Shown here in pieces: positions 53,308 through 61,656 of a DNA stretch of 64,000 nt. How positions within the stretch are numbered: the stretch's first letter is position 1; each line of letters starts with the position of its first letter. A program made the translations under genes and the position numbers. A model generated the notes under the pieces. It ran no database searches. It had not been told where the DNA came from and saw only the letters and a list, made by a program, of their open reading frames with translations. The stretch comes from an uncultured SAR86 cluster bacterium. Lineage in GTDB: Bacteria > Pseudomonadota > Gammaproteobacteria > Magnimaribacterales > D2472. The DNA is taken from the NCBI GenBank assembly GCA_902623685.1, contig CACNUQ010000002.1:1-64000 (forward strand), given 5' to 3'.

Positions 53308-55065
53308 TTAAGATGCAGGCAAGGTAAACCAAAATTCTGAACCATTTCCTTGTCTTGAATCAACGCCTACCTCACCATGTAAATTATTTACAAGGTTTCT
53401 TACGATCGCAAGACCCAGTCCACTGCCTTGCTGAGTATTAGCTCGTGCTGCTGCAGTTCTATAAAATCTTTTAAACACAGATCGTTGATCCTCATCAGGC
53501 ACCCCCTCTCCTGAATCTAGAACAGAGATTTTAACAAATTCTCCTTGCTTCCTAATTCTTAGCTCAACCTCAGAATCATTCGGAGAATATTTAAAGGCAT
53601 TATCAAGCAAATTATTTAAAATTCTTTCAACTGCCTGAGTATCAGCTTTAACACTTATCTCGGTGGAACGTTCAAATTTTAAATTAATATTTTTTCGTTT
53701 AGCTTTATTTTTAAAAGCCAAGATAACCGAATCAACAACATCGTTCAATACAATGTCATTAATGACAAATTTCAGTTCTCCGTATTCAATCCTAGATAAA
53801 TCAATTAAAGAGGTAACCATTTCACTCAATCTATTTGCGTTATGCAAAATGGCTTTTGAAAAAGTTTTTGCATCTTTTTTATCTTCAAGTGCGCCATTCA
53901 AAAGAGTTTCTGAATTAGCTTTTATTACACTTACTGGGGTTCTAAGCTCATGCGATAAATTTGAAACAAAATCCCTTCGCATTGAATCCATTTGTCTCAA
54001 TTGAGTGATATCATGAACCATCAAAATCATCCCCTTGGTAGCCTTAGATTGATTCATGTGCGCAAGGATCCAACGCGTTTTATCATCCTCATCTTCTATC
54101 TCAAATTCCTCACTAAACATTCCTCTTTTTCGGGCTTTTTTGAACATATTTAAAACTGCAGGAATTTTGAGCTCATCTATAGATAGGTCTAGAATTTCAT
54201 CGAATCCGAAAATCTGAAGAATAAAATCATTTCTAAAATTTATAATTCCATCTTGATCACACATTAAAATCCCCTCACCCAGTCCATCAAGCACAGCACC
54301 AAATTGATTACGTTGTTTTGTTATCAATGAAATCTGATTTTTAAGATCAGTAGAAATTGAAGAAATATCTCTAGCTACAGAGCCAATTTCATCAGACCTT
54401 CCCACCGGTAAAGATTTTAAATCTTTCTTTTTGAAGCTCCCTTCACCAATGGCGGATGCTACTTTTTCTAAATCGACTAAGCTTGCTCTCATATAATTAC
54501 CAGCTAATAAGCTTGCTAATATGGATACAATAATACCGACAACAACAATTAAGGTAATTGAGTTAGCTAAAGAGGCCAAAATGTTATCTAAATACTCATA
54601 TGGCACTGAAATTCTTATCACCCTATCTTCACCACTTGAAGAATCACGAATGGCAAAATAAAGCATTTCTTGATTGGTTGTGTCACTGAATCTTTTGCTT
54701 GCCCCTTCTCCGGCTTCAAATGCTTTTGCAACCTCCGGTCGACTCATATGATTGTCTAATTTAAGAACTTCATTCATAGTCACATCGGAATCAACCAAAA
54801 CAACCCCAGAATTATCAATAAGCGTGATTCTTGATTCAGATGCTTCAGAATATTCATCAATTTGGGACTTAAGAAAAATCAAATTTCCATTGCTTGATTG
54901 CGAGCCAATAACTTTTGCAAGAATTTTTGCCTCATGAGATAGCTCAATTTCTATTTGATTTTGAATACCAAGAGATAGATCTCTTTCTGCTACAACAAAA
55001 GCTAAAGAAATTCCTACCAGAAGGCAGGATAAAATAATTAAAAAGATTCGGGTTCGAATGCCCAT
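53308..55065 (-). CDS. phoR: PhoR-type sensor histidine kinase
   Basis: A 585-residue kinase. Membrane helix 1 (about 7-26), a periplasmic sensor of about 140 residues, helix 2 (168-190), a HAMP domain, a PAS domain (about 250-355), HisKA with the phospho-His at about H372 (VSNLSHELRTPVSV), then HATPase with NLLDNAFKYSP, DSGEGVPDEDQ and GSGLGLAIV. It phosphorylates the adjacent PhoB under phosphate limitation. E. coli PhoR has almost no periplasmic part, whereas this larger sensor resembles PhoR/PnpS of other bacteria. The gene starts 8 bp after phoB. No PhoU or Pst genes are near, so the name rests on linkage and Pho boxes. Confidence 0.8.
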   Translation of the reverse strand: MGIRTRIFLIILSCLLVGISLAFVVAERDLSLGIQNQIEIELSHEAKILAKVIGSQSSNGNLIFLKSQIDEYSEASESRITLIDNSGVVLVDSDVTMNEVLKLDNHMSRPEVAKAFEAGEGASKRFSDTTNQEMLYFAIRDSSSGEDRVIRISVPYEYLDNILASLANSITLIVVVGIIVSILASLLAGNYMRASLVDLEKVASAIGEGSFKKKDLKSLPVGRSDEIGSVARDISSISTDLKNQISLITKQRNQFGAVLDGLGEGILMCDQDGIINFRNDFILQIFGFDEILDLSIDELKIPAVLNMFKKARKRGMFSEEFEIEDEDDKTRWILAHMNQSKATKGMILMVHDITQLRQMDSMRRDFVSNLSHELRTPVSVIKANSETLLNGALEDKKDAKTFSKAILHNANRLSEMVTSLIDLSRIEYGELKFVINDIVLNDVVDSVILAFKNKAKRKNINLKFERSTEISVKADTQAVERILNNLLDNAFKYSPNDSEVELRIRKQGEFVKISVLDSGEGVPDEDQRSVFKRFYRTAAARANTQQGSGLGLAIVRNLVNNLHGEVGVDSRQGNGSEFWFTLPAS

Positions 55066-55073
55066 TTTAAGAG

Positions 55074-55778
55074 TTAATCAGTGTTTCTTGTAAAGCGATA
55101 TCCAACACCTCGGATAGTCTGGATAAAATTCCCAACTCCGAGCAGCTTTTCTCGCAAGCGTTTAATATGAGTATCAACGGTTCTAGTTGTCACATCTGAG
55201 CTGTAACCCCATACTTCTTCAAGCAATTGATTTCTTGTTTGGACCCTGCCTCTTCTATTAAGAAGGTGTTTTAGCAGTTTAAACTCAAGAGAGGTTAAAG
55301 CGATTTCTTCATCGCTAACAAATACCTGGTGGGCATCCAAATTCATCCTTAAATCACCTGCTTCTATATCGGAGATATCATTTTCTTGCTGTGTACTAGC
55401 AGTACCTCTTTTTATGATAGCTTTTACCCTTAAGATTAATTCTCTAACACTAAAGGGTTTAGTGACATAGTCATCGGCACCCAATTCAAAACCGACGACT
55501 CTATCCACTTCTTCTGTTTTAGCCGTTAGGATTATTATAGGAATATGTTTTGTTTTAGCATCAGATTTAATATCTCGACATAAAGTAAGACCTGAACCAT
55601 CTGGTAACATTAAATCTAAAATGATCACATCTATCTTATTTGCATTTGCAGTCAGAGCTTTTTCACCTTCTGCTATTGACTGTGCCTGAACTACTTTAAA
55701 AGACTCTTTAGATAAATTGTAATCTATCGTTTTTCGAATATCAGGTTCGTCTTCAATAATTAAAACGCAATGTGACAT
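55074..55778 (-). CDS. phoB: PhoB-type response regulator
   Basis: A 234-residue OmpR/PhoB regulator. The start at 55778 (MSHCVLIIEDEPDIRKTIDY) follows a GTGGG ribosome site; the upstream ATG at 55811 is unlikely. The receiver domain has acidic D10/E11, the phospho-acceptor D55 (LDLMLPDG), TAKTEEVDRVVGFELGADDY and the conserved Lys of TKPF. The C-terminal winged helix contains LTSLEFKLLKHLLNRRG and SDVTTRTVDTHIKRLREKL, with GVGYRF near the end. It activates Pho-regulon promoters by binding 11-bp direct repeats, such as those before the duplicated lipoprotein and the small exported protein. It is cotranscribed with phoR. Confidence 0.87.
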   Translation of the reverse strand: MSHCVLIIEDEPDIRKTIDYNLSKESFKVVQAQSIAEGEKALTANANKIDVIILDLMLPDGSGLTLCRDIKSDAKTKHIPIIILTAKTEEVDRVVGFELGADDYVTKPFSVRELILRVKAIIKRGTASTQQENDISDIEAGDLRMNLDAHQVFVSDEEIALTSLEFKLLKHLLNRRGRVQTRNQLLEEVWGYSSDVTTRTVDTHIKRLREKLLGVGNFIQTIRGVGYRFTRNTD

Positions 55779-55836
55779 ATTTACCCACTTTATTAGAACC
55801 CCTTTATACAATAAATTTTAACAAGAGTTAATTAAA

Positions 55837-55986
55837 TTATGATTGATTTTTCTCATAAATCACAAAGATGTCGCGCAATTGTGTTTTAGAGAATTTATCT
55901 GAGGCAACTCTTGGTAGTTCTTCATAGCTTATTTGCATGAATGATGGAATTTTAAATGCAGCTAATTTATATTGATCGTATGCTTC
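55837..55986 (-). pseudogene. Orphan 3' end of an acyl-CoA synthetase gene
   Basis: Reading the minus strand in frame to a TAA at 55837, the last 49 codons include KLAAFKIPSFMQISYEELPR and then VASDKFSKTQLRDIF. The intact acyl-CoA synthetase at 57397-59100 ends with KLAAFKIPSLIQIDHEDLPR and VASGKFSKTQLREIF. A stop codon lies in frame directly upstream, and the rest of the gene is missing where gspO begins. At DNA level TCGCGCAATTGTGTTTTAGA is identical in both copies. It is a decayed remnant left by a duplication or deletion and is not expected to be expressed. Confidence 0.88.
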
Positions 55987-56017
55987 TTAATTTTTTGCAA
56001 AAAATAAAATACTGAGC

Positions 56018-56773
56018 ATGGAATTAGTTTTAACAACTTTATTGTTGATCTCTATAGGTGGTTGTTTTGGGAGTTTTGCTTCATCATTAATTTATAGATT
56101 GCCGCTACAAGAAAACGAAATTAATATCTTAAAACCTAGATCATTTTGCCCTCAATGCAAAACTCAGCTAAGCATTATTCAGCTAATTCCATTTATTGGA
56201 TTTTTGTACAGCAGAGGAGTATGTTTGTCATGCAATGCAAAAATAAACCGTTTATACTTTTATAATGAGGTAATAATTGCTGTATTTATTTTATATATAT
56301 TTAGTAAATTAGCTTTAACAGACTTATCTTCATGGCTAATTGTTTTGATTGTCATTAGTTTATACATTCAATCAATAATAGATTTTCAGACACTGCATTT
56401 ATCTCAACCTATAAGTGCCATTTTAATTTTTTCAGGATTGATGCTAAATATATCAATTGAATTTTTTACGGTTCCATTGGACTCATTCCTAGGATTAACT
56501 TTAGGCTATGGATTATTATTCTGCATCAATGAGGTTTATAAAATGATCAGATCTAGAGATGGAATTGGATCTGGTGATTTCTTATTACTAGGTGGAATTG
56601 GATCTATTTTTGGCGCCTCAGCAATTGGGCCAATTCTCTTAATTGGGTCAAGCATCTCTTTATGTCTATACGCCGTTAATAAAAATAAAGAGGAGGAGCT
56701 TCCGTTGGGTTTTGGTTTGGGCATTGGAGCTATATTTTATTGCTTTTTGTTTATATTTTTCTCTATTGCATAA
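56018..56773 (+). CDS. gspO: Prepilin peptidase
   Basis: A 251-residue bifunctional leader peptidase/N-methylase (PilD/GspO). The N-terminal LLISIGGCFGSFASSLIYRL is conserved. A four-cysteine zinc module follows (CPQCKTQL and CLSCNAKIN). The two catalytic Asp residues lie in SIIDFQTLHLSQPI and in GIGSGDFLLLGGIGSIFGA (GxGD motif). It cleaves and methylates the pseudopilins GspG-K. It stands apart from the other gsp genes, divergent from phoB and beyond the orphan fragment, ending at a shared bidirectional terminator. No type IV pilus genes are in the window, so the T2SS is its visible client. Confidence 0.93.
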   Translation: MELVLTTLLLISIGGCFGSFASSLIYRLPLQENEINILKPRSFCPQCKTQLSIIQLIPFIGFLYSRGVCLSCNAKINRLYFYNEVIIAVFILYIFSKLALTDLSSWLIVLIVISLYIQSIIDFQTLHLSQPISAILIFSGLMLNISIEFFTVPLDSFLGLTLGYGLLFCINEVYKMIRSRDGIGSGDFLLLGGIGSIFGASAIGPILLIGSSISLCLYAVNKNKEEELPLGFGLGIGAIFYCFLFIFFSIA

Positions 56774-56796
56774 AAAAGGCGCTATTAGCGCCTTTT
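56774..56796. terminator. Bidirectional intrinsic terminator
   Basis: AAAAGGCGCT and AGCGCCTTTT pair perfectly with a 3-nt loop, flanked by A and T runs on both sides. It lies between convergent gspO and the small exported-protein gene and should terminate both. Confidence 0.9.
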
Positions 56797-56814
56797 AGAT
56801 TAACAATCAAAAGA

Positions 56815-57240
56815 TTATAAAGATACTAGAATCTTTCCTTTATAAAGAGTGTTACATTGACCCTGATAAAGGTTGGCTAAATGACTTTCACCCTCATTTT
56901 GCAAAAATTTTACTTTTAACTCACAAGTATAATTGGAGTCAATCACTCGATAATCCTCGTATTGAATATAGTCTGTAAAAAGACCAAACAATACAACATC
57001 ATGGTGATGTGCAGGTATATCTGTTGAAAGATAAATACTTCCACCATTTGCCGATGAAAAGCAACCAGCAGAGCCTTTTGGACAAATAGTTGCTACCAAA
57101 GAGGAATCGTACACAACAGATATTTCAGGAGCATCGCTCTCCAGAAATGATTGAGCTTTTGAATATATTGCATTATTGGCAAAAACGTTTACCGCTAGAC
57201 CAAATATTGCCATAAGCATAAATTTATTAACGTTTTTCAT
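56815..57240 (-). CDS. Small exported protein with PhoB-type promoter
   Basis: A 141-residue protein. A signal peptide (MKNVNKFMLMAIFGLAVNVF, cut near FAN) gives a mature protein of about 120 residues. Four cysteines (CPKGSAGC, NYTCELKV, GQCNTLY) may form two disulfides, and a His cluster (PAHHHDVV) could bind metal. No family is recognised. Four 11-bp repeats of PhoB type lie 17-60 bp upstream with an AAGGAG ribosome site, so it should be expressed in phosphate limitation. A location next to the T2SS region makes it a candidate secreted substrate or periplasmic helper; that is inference. Confidence 0.75.
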   Translation of the reverse strand: MKNVNKFMLMAIFGLAVNVFANNAIYSKAQSFLESDAPEISVVYDSSLVATICPKGSAGCFSSANGGSIYLSTDIPAHHHDVVLFGLFTDYIQYEDYRVIDSNYTCELKVKFLQNEGESHLANLYQGQCNTLYKGKILVSL

Positions 57241-57256
57241 ATTATCTCCTTGTTAC

Positions 57257-57300
57257 AAATATTACATTTATGTAACATTTATGTAAACACTATGTGACAA
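57257..57300 (-). promoter_or_regulatory. Tandem PhoB-box array
   Basis: On the minus strand four heptamers at exact 11-bp spacing: TGTCACA, GTTTACA, TGTTACA, TGTAATA, with AT-rich linkers. The third and fourth form the best 18-bp box (ATGTTACATAAATGTAAT, 14 of 18 by my count). A possible -10 TAATAT overlaps the last unit. Multiple PhoB dimers can bind such arrays. Confidence 0.7.
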
Positions 57301-57396
57301 ATAAGAAAAAGTCAAATAATGTTACAAATTTAGAAATATGCAAAATATATGAAATTTTTAGTTTTTATGGTGTCAAAAATTTAGACTGACTTAAGA

Positions 57397-59100
57397 TTAA
57401 TTTTTCTCATTGGACGCAAAAATTTCGCGCAATTGTGTTTTAGAAAATTTGCCAGAAGCAACTCTAGGCAGGTCCTCATGATCAATTTGAATCAATGAAG
57501 GAATTTTAAAAGCAGCTAATTTTTCGTGTAAAAAATCTTTTAATTCTTGTTCTGATAATTCCATTGATGGTTTCAGACATATTGCAACACACAAAGTTTC
57601 ACCAAGACGCTCTTCTGGAATACCAAATACTGCTGCCTCTTGCACAGATGGATGATCATAGATAGCGGTTTCAACTTCAATACATGAAATGTTTTCGCCA
57701 CCTCTAATTACCATATCTTTAACTCGATCTACAATATAAACAAACCCATCATCAATGTAACCAAGATCACCAGATTTGAACCAACCGTCATCATTGAAAA
57801 CTTCTTTGGTTGCCTCTTCGTTTTTCCAATATCCCACCATGTTGGCTGGACTTTTAATGACAATCTCTCCAATGGCTTTAGGTTCATCTAAAAAATTCCA
57901 ATTTTCATCAATAATCGCAACATCTGTTACTGGAGGTATGGCTCTTCCACAGCTGCCAGGATGCTTAAGGTAGTCTTTTCCTAAATTTAATGTGCCTGCT
58001 GCATTTGTCTCGGTAAGGCCATAACCTATTGAAGGTTCGCTGCCTTTAAAACCATCTTTTAATTTTTTTACATGCTCCGGTGGCCTCGGTGCCCCGCCTC
58101 CGCTGAGCTCCTTAAAAGTTGAAAGATCATATTTGTCTCTATCTGGATGGGTTAACAAGTCCCAAGTTTGTGTAGGGACTCCTGTTATGGCGCCTATTTT
58201 TTCATCTTGAATAAGTTGCAATGCTGCAGTTGGATCCCACTTAGGCATCATCACCATCTTTCTTCCAGCAATGATGCTCATCAAAAAGCCAGAGTGACTC
58301 CCGGTGACATGAAACAATGGGACACAATGCAGAATTGCAGATTGATTAACTGGAGTTGTTTCTGTTTTCTCTTCAGTTTCAATTTGATTTTCAGAAGCTT
58401 CAACCTCTCGTTTTAAGGTAGTGACTAATGCCCAACTAAACAAGGTGGCTAAGATGTTACGGTGACTTGAAAGCACGCCTTTTGGAAAACCAGTAGAACC
58501 TGATGTATAAAAGATAGTTGCATTATCATTTGTTTCAACTGTGCTTTTAAACTCATCTGATTTTGATTCTATAAAAGCATTAAACTCTGTAAAACCATGA
58601 TCATTGGTTTCAGGCCTTACAATAATTTTTTTAAGTTCTGTAAATTTTTCTAGCCCCTGAAGACGTTTTTCATCGCCAATTAGAATTGATGCCTCGGAAT
58701 TCTCTAAGCCATATGAAATTTCACTGGGCACCCACCAAGAATTCAAAAGAACACAGACCGCTCCCATGGAGGTTATGGCCATAAAAGAAATAATATACTC
58801 AGGATTATTTGCCATGCAGATAGCAACACGATCACCCTTTTTTACTCCTGCATCTTTTAATGCATTAGCAGTTTGGGCAGCCCTCTTATGGATGTCTTGA
58901 TATGTATATCTCTCATCGTTAAAAACAATAAACTCCCATTCTGGAAATAGTAATCCGAACTCAAAAAAAGCAGTTAAAGTTTTAGGGGCATTGGTAAATT
59001 CTCGATAAGTAATCCCAGAATCATGCAGTTTTTCTTGGAAGGCAAAAACTTGATCTGAAGCAGTTAATCGTTGTAGAACTTCTGTGTATTTATCTGTCAT
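57397..59100 (-). CDS. Acyl-CoA synthetase (AMP-forming), second gene
   Basis: A 567-residue class I adenylate-forming enzyme. The P-loop IFYTSGSTGFPKGVL lies near residue 195, PSIGYGLTETNAAG is the A5 motif, and DDGFVYIVDRVKDMVIRGGE spans A7-A8 and the hinge. The A10 Lys is in ASGKFSKTQL. It forms acyl-CoA from a carboxylic acid, ATP and CoA. The N-terminus (ITYREFTNAPKTLTAFFEFG) differs from the ligase at 26942-28606, so it is not a recent copy of that gene. Its own 3' end is copied at 55837-55986. It is transcribed away from the subtilase gene, from which it is separated by 37 bp. No ribosome site is obvious. Confidence 0.9.
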   Translation of the reverse strand: MTDKYTEVLQRLTASDQVFAFQEKLHDSGITYREFTNAPKTLTAFFEFGLLFPEWEFIVFNDERYTYQDIHKRAAQTANALKDAGVKKGDRVAICMANNPEYIISFMAITSMGAVCVLLNSWWVPSEISYGLENSEASILIGDEKRLQGLEKFTELKKIIVRPETNDHGFTEFNAFIESKSDEFKSTVETNDNATIFYTSGSTGFPKGVLSSHRNILATLFSWALVTTLKREVEASENQIETEEKTETTPVNQSAILHCVPLFHVTGSHSGFLMSIIAGRKMVMMPKWDPTAALQLIQDEKIGAITGVPTQTWDLLTHPDRDKYDLSTFKELSGGGAPRPPEHVKKLKDGFKGSEPSIGYGLTETNAAGTLNLGKDYLKHPGSCGRAIPPVTDVAIIDENWNFLDEPKAIGEIVIKSPANMVGYWKNEEATKEVFNDDGWFKSGDLGYIDDGFVYIVDRVKDMVIRGGENISCIEVETAIYDHPSVQEAAVFGIPEERLGETLCVAICLKPSMELSEQELKDFLHEKLAAFKIPSLIQIDHEDLPRVASGKFSKTQLREIFASNEKN

Positions 59101-59137
59101 AATAAGATTACAAAAATTATTACAATCGTAAACTATT

Positions 59138-61639
59138 ATGCCTAAAAACAGAACTTACTTACTCACCTTATTCTTTTTAATTGCCTGTGGTGGTGGAGGC
59201 GGTGGTGGCTCAGATAATACGCCAACTGTGTCTGTTGCTCCAACTCCTCCACCTGCTCCAACAACATCAACTTTTGAAGAATTAAAAGCAGATTTTGAAG
59301 GCTACTATGAATACAGAACACACTGGGGTCTTGGAGCAGTGAATTCATCCTCAGCTCATGCAAGAGGAGCAACCGGAGCAGGCATTACCATTGGTATTAC
59401 TGACTCAGGTCTTGATGTTAGTCATATTGAAATAGATCAAGCAAGAATTTCTTCAAACAGTGACTTGGAATACACGAATTATATTCCTAATACTAGACAA
59501 AAAAGACATGGGACTATGGTTACTTCCATTGCAGCAGGAACTTTAGATAAAACTTTTCAATCTCCGATGCATGGAGTTGCATTTGATTCTCAAGTTCTAT
59601 TTGTAGCCATTCAATTAGCTGAACCAGATCCAGATTACGATCCTATTGATCTTGGAGATACAGATTCAAGCGGGGAAGTTACTAATGCAGATGACCTTGC
59701 TGCTGAATTTGCTGGAATAGATAATTTTTTTAGTTCTTTATTTGAATTTTATAATTTTTATGATGTAGATATTGTAAATAATAGCTACGGGTTTTCTGGA
59801 AATATTATTGATTATTCAGAATCTCAGGTTAGGACAGCTTTCCCAAAAACTATTGCTGAAATGTCTCAAATAGGCACACCTGATGAAGATAAAACTATTT
59901 ATGTTTGGGCGGCAGGAAATGCAGGCTCTTACGCTGATCAAGGAGTTAACTATTTTCATCCTGAATTACTTCCTGGAATGGCATATTTCATAGAAGAAAT
60001 TCAAGGTCATTCTATTGCTGTTGTTTCAGTTGATGAAGAGGGTCAAATAAGTGATTTTTCTAGCAGGTGTGGTGTTTCTAAAGACTATTGTATTGCAGCT
60101 CCTGGTGGAAGTGTAAATGTTGCGTATCCAACCTCTTCAGATGATTATGGGATTTATACCGGTGATAAGACAGATCCAGATTATGATAGTTGCGTTGAAA
60201 ATAATTCCTGTTATGCAGTAGCAGGTGGTACATCATTCGCAGCTCCATTTGTAACCGGAGGTTTAGCCGTAATGGCTGAGTACTTTGAAGGCCAGCTTGG
60301 GAATACGGAACTCGTAAATAGACTTTTTACTACTGCTGATAAAAGTGGTGTTTATAATAATCCAGAAATCTATGGACATGGGTTAATGGATCTTGCTGCA
60401 GCAACTGCTCCAGTTGGTCAAGTAAGCGCAATGCTTGGAAATAACTTATCAGGACCAATGACTCCTGCTGCATTCACATCTATTCATCTTACCAATCCGT
60501 CATTCGGTGATTCTATCTCTAGAGGAATTAACAATCAGACAGCTATCTTTTTTGACGAACTCCAAGCTCCTTTCAGACGACCTCTTAACGGAATGATTTC
60601 AGACTATAGAGCTCAAATTATAAGTCTAAATGGTTATGATGAAATGAATGATTACCATACTAAAACTGCTATAGATGAAGACAGTTTTTTTCAGATTGGA
60701 ATATCTAAATATGAAAGTCACACTAATGAACTTGTAACACCATATTATTTACTCAATATGAAATCTGCAAATGATCAATACTTTGCTTATTTCAACAATG
60801 CAAAAAATACTTTTGTAAGCCATGGAATTAATGCTGGTTGGGCGCTAGGAATTTTTCAAGACGACTACTTAAGATCTAAAATTAGCCTGAGATCTAAATT
60901 CAATAATCCATGGATGAATTTTACTGCCGCTGGTACTGCAATTGGATCCGTTAAAGAATTTAATTCAAATCTTGATATTGCCTTTACTATTTCAAGTGGA
61001 AGAAATAAATTTCAATCCAATGAGATTTTTGGTGATACAAATTCGAGCACAATTGCATTAATTGAACTTCAAACTAACCATGGTACTCCGTCAATACAAT
61101 TTGGTTTAATGAAAGAAAATGACTCACAGATGGGTCTGAGTGGATCTGGAGCGCTAAATGGTCAAGGTAATCAATTAACTAACTTTTTAGGTATATCTAA
61201 TTCAATGGATATATTGGGTGGTAAATTATTTGGATCTTTTTATTGGGGCCTAACTGCTGATAGTGAAAAAGAAATGGGTATGATTTCATCAATAAATAAT
61301 ATTCGCACATCTTCATTTGGTCTTGGTTATTTAACAAGCTCTGTAATTCAAAAAAATGATCTCTTAACCCTTACCATCGATCAGCCGATCAGAGTGGAAT
61401 CAGGCACCCTAAATCTTGATGTTCCTGTTTATAGAACTAAACAAAAAAATGTTCTTTTCGATTCACTTAATATTAATTTACAACCAAGCGGTAGAGAAAT
61501 TAATTCAAAAATAGAATATTCATCATCATACAAAATACTAGATTATGGTCTCGCAATAGGTTACAAAGCTGACCCATATCACATCAAATACATGGATGAT
61601 TATTGGTATGTTTCACTTGGGTTTAATTTTAAAATGTAA
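59138..61639 (+). CDS. Subtilase (S8) lipoprotein with C-terminal barrel-like domain
   Basis: An 833-residue protein. A lipoprotein signal ends at FFLIAC (Cys17), followed by Gly-rich and Pro/Thr linkers. The peptidase domain has all three catalytic residues: D89 in ITDSGLDVSH, H124 in KRHGTMVTSIAAG and S366 in GGTSFAAPFVTGG, plus the oxyanion Asn in WAAGNAG. After about residue 430 the protein turns into alternating beta-strands with aromatic ends and finishes in YVSLGFNFKM, like an outer-membrane barrel. Serine autotransporters have this plan but usually with a Sec signal, not a lipobox. It is probably a surface-anchored protease. It is divergent from the acyl-CoA synthetase gene. Confidence 0.82.
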   Translation: MPKNRTYLLTLFFLIACGGGGGGGSDNTPTVSVAPTPPPAPTTSTFEELKADFEGYYEYRTHWGLGAVNSSSAHARGATGAGITIGITDSGLDVSHIEIDQARISSNSDLEYTNYIPNTRQKRHGTMVTSIAAGTLDKTFQSPMHGVAFDSQVLFVAIQLAEPDPDYDPIDLGDTDSSGEVTNADDLAAEFAGIDNFFSSLFEFYNFYDVDIVNNSYGFSGNIIDYSESQVRTAFPKTIAEMSQIGTPDEDKTIYVWAAGNAGSYADQGVNYFHPELLPGMAYFIEEIQGHSIAVVSVDEEGQISDFSSRCGVSKDYCIAAPGGSVNVAYPTSSDDYGIYTGDKTDPDYDSCVENNSCYAVAGGTSFAAPFVTGGLAVMAEYFEGQLGNTELVNRLFTTADKSGVYNNPEIYGHGLMDLAAATAPVGQVSAMLGNNLSGPMTPAAFTSIHLTNPSFGDSISRGINNQTAIFFDELQAPFRRPLNGMISDYRAQIISLNGYDEMNDYHTKTAIDEDSFFQIGISKYESHTNELVTPYYLLNMKSANDQYFAYFNNAKNTFVSHGINAGWALGIFQDDYLRSKISLRSKFNNPWMNFTAAGTAIGSVKEFNSNLDIAFTISSGRNKFQSNEIFGDTNSSTIALIELQTNHGTPSIQFGLMKENDSQMGLSGSGALNGQGNQLTNFLGISNSMDILGGKLFGSFYWGLTADSEKEMGMISSINNIRTSSFGLGYLTSSVIQKNDLLTLTIDQPIRVESGTLNLDVPVYRTKQKNVLFDSLNINLQPSGREINSKIEYSSSYKILDYGLAIGYKADPYHIKYMDDYWYVSLGFNFKM

Positions 61640-61656
61640 TCTAATCTTGGGGGAGT

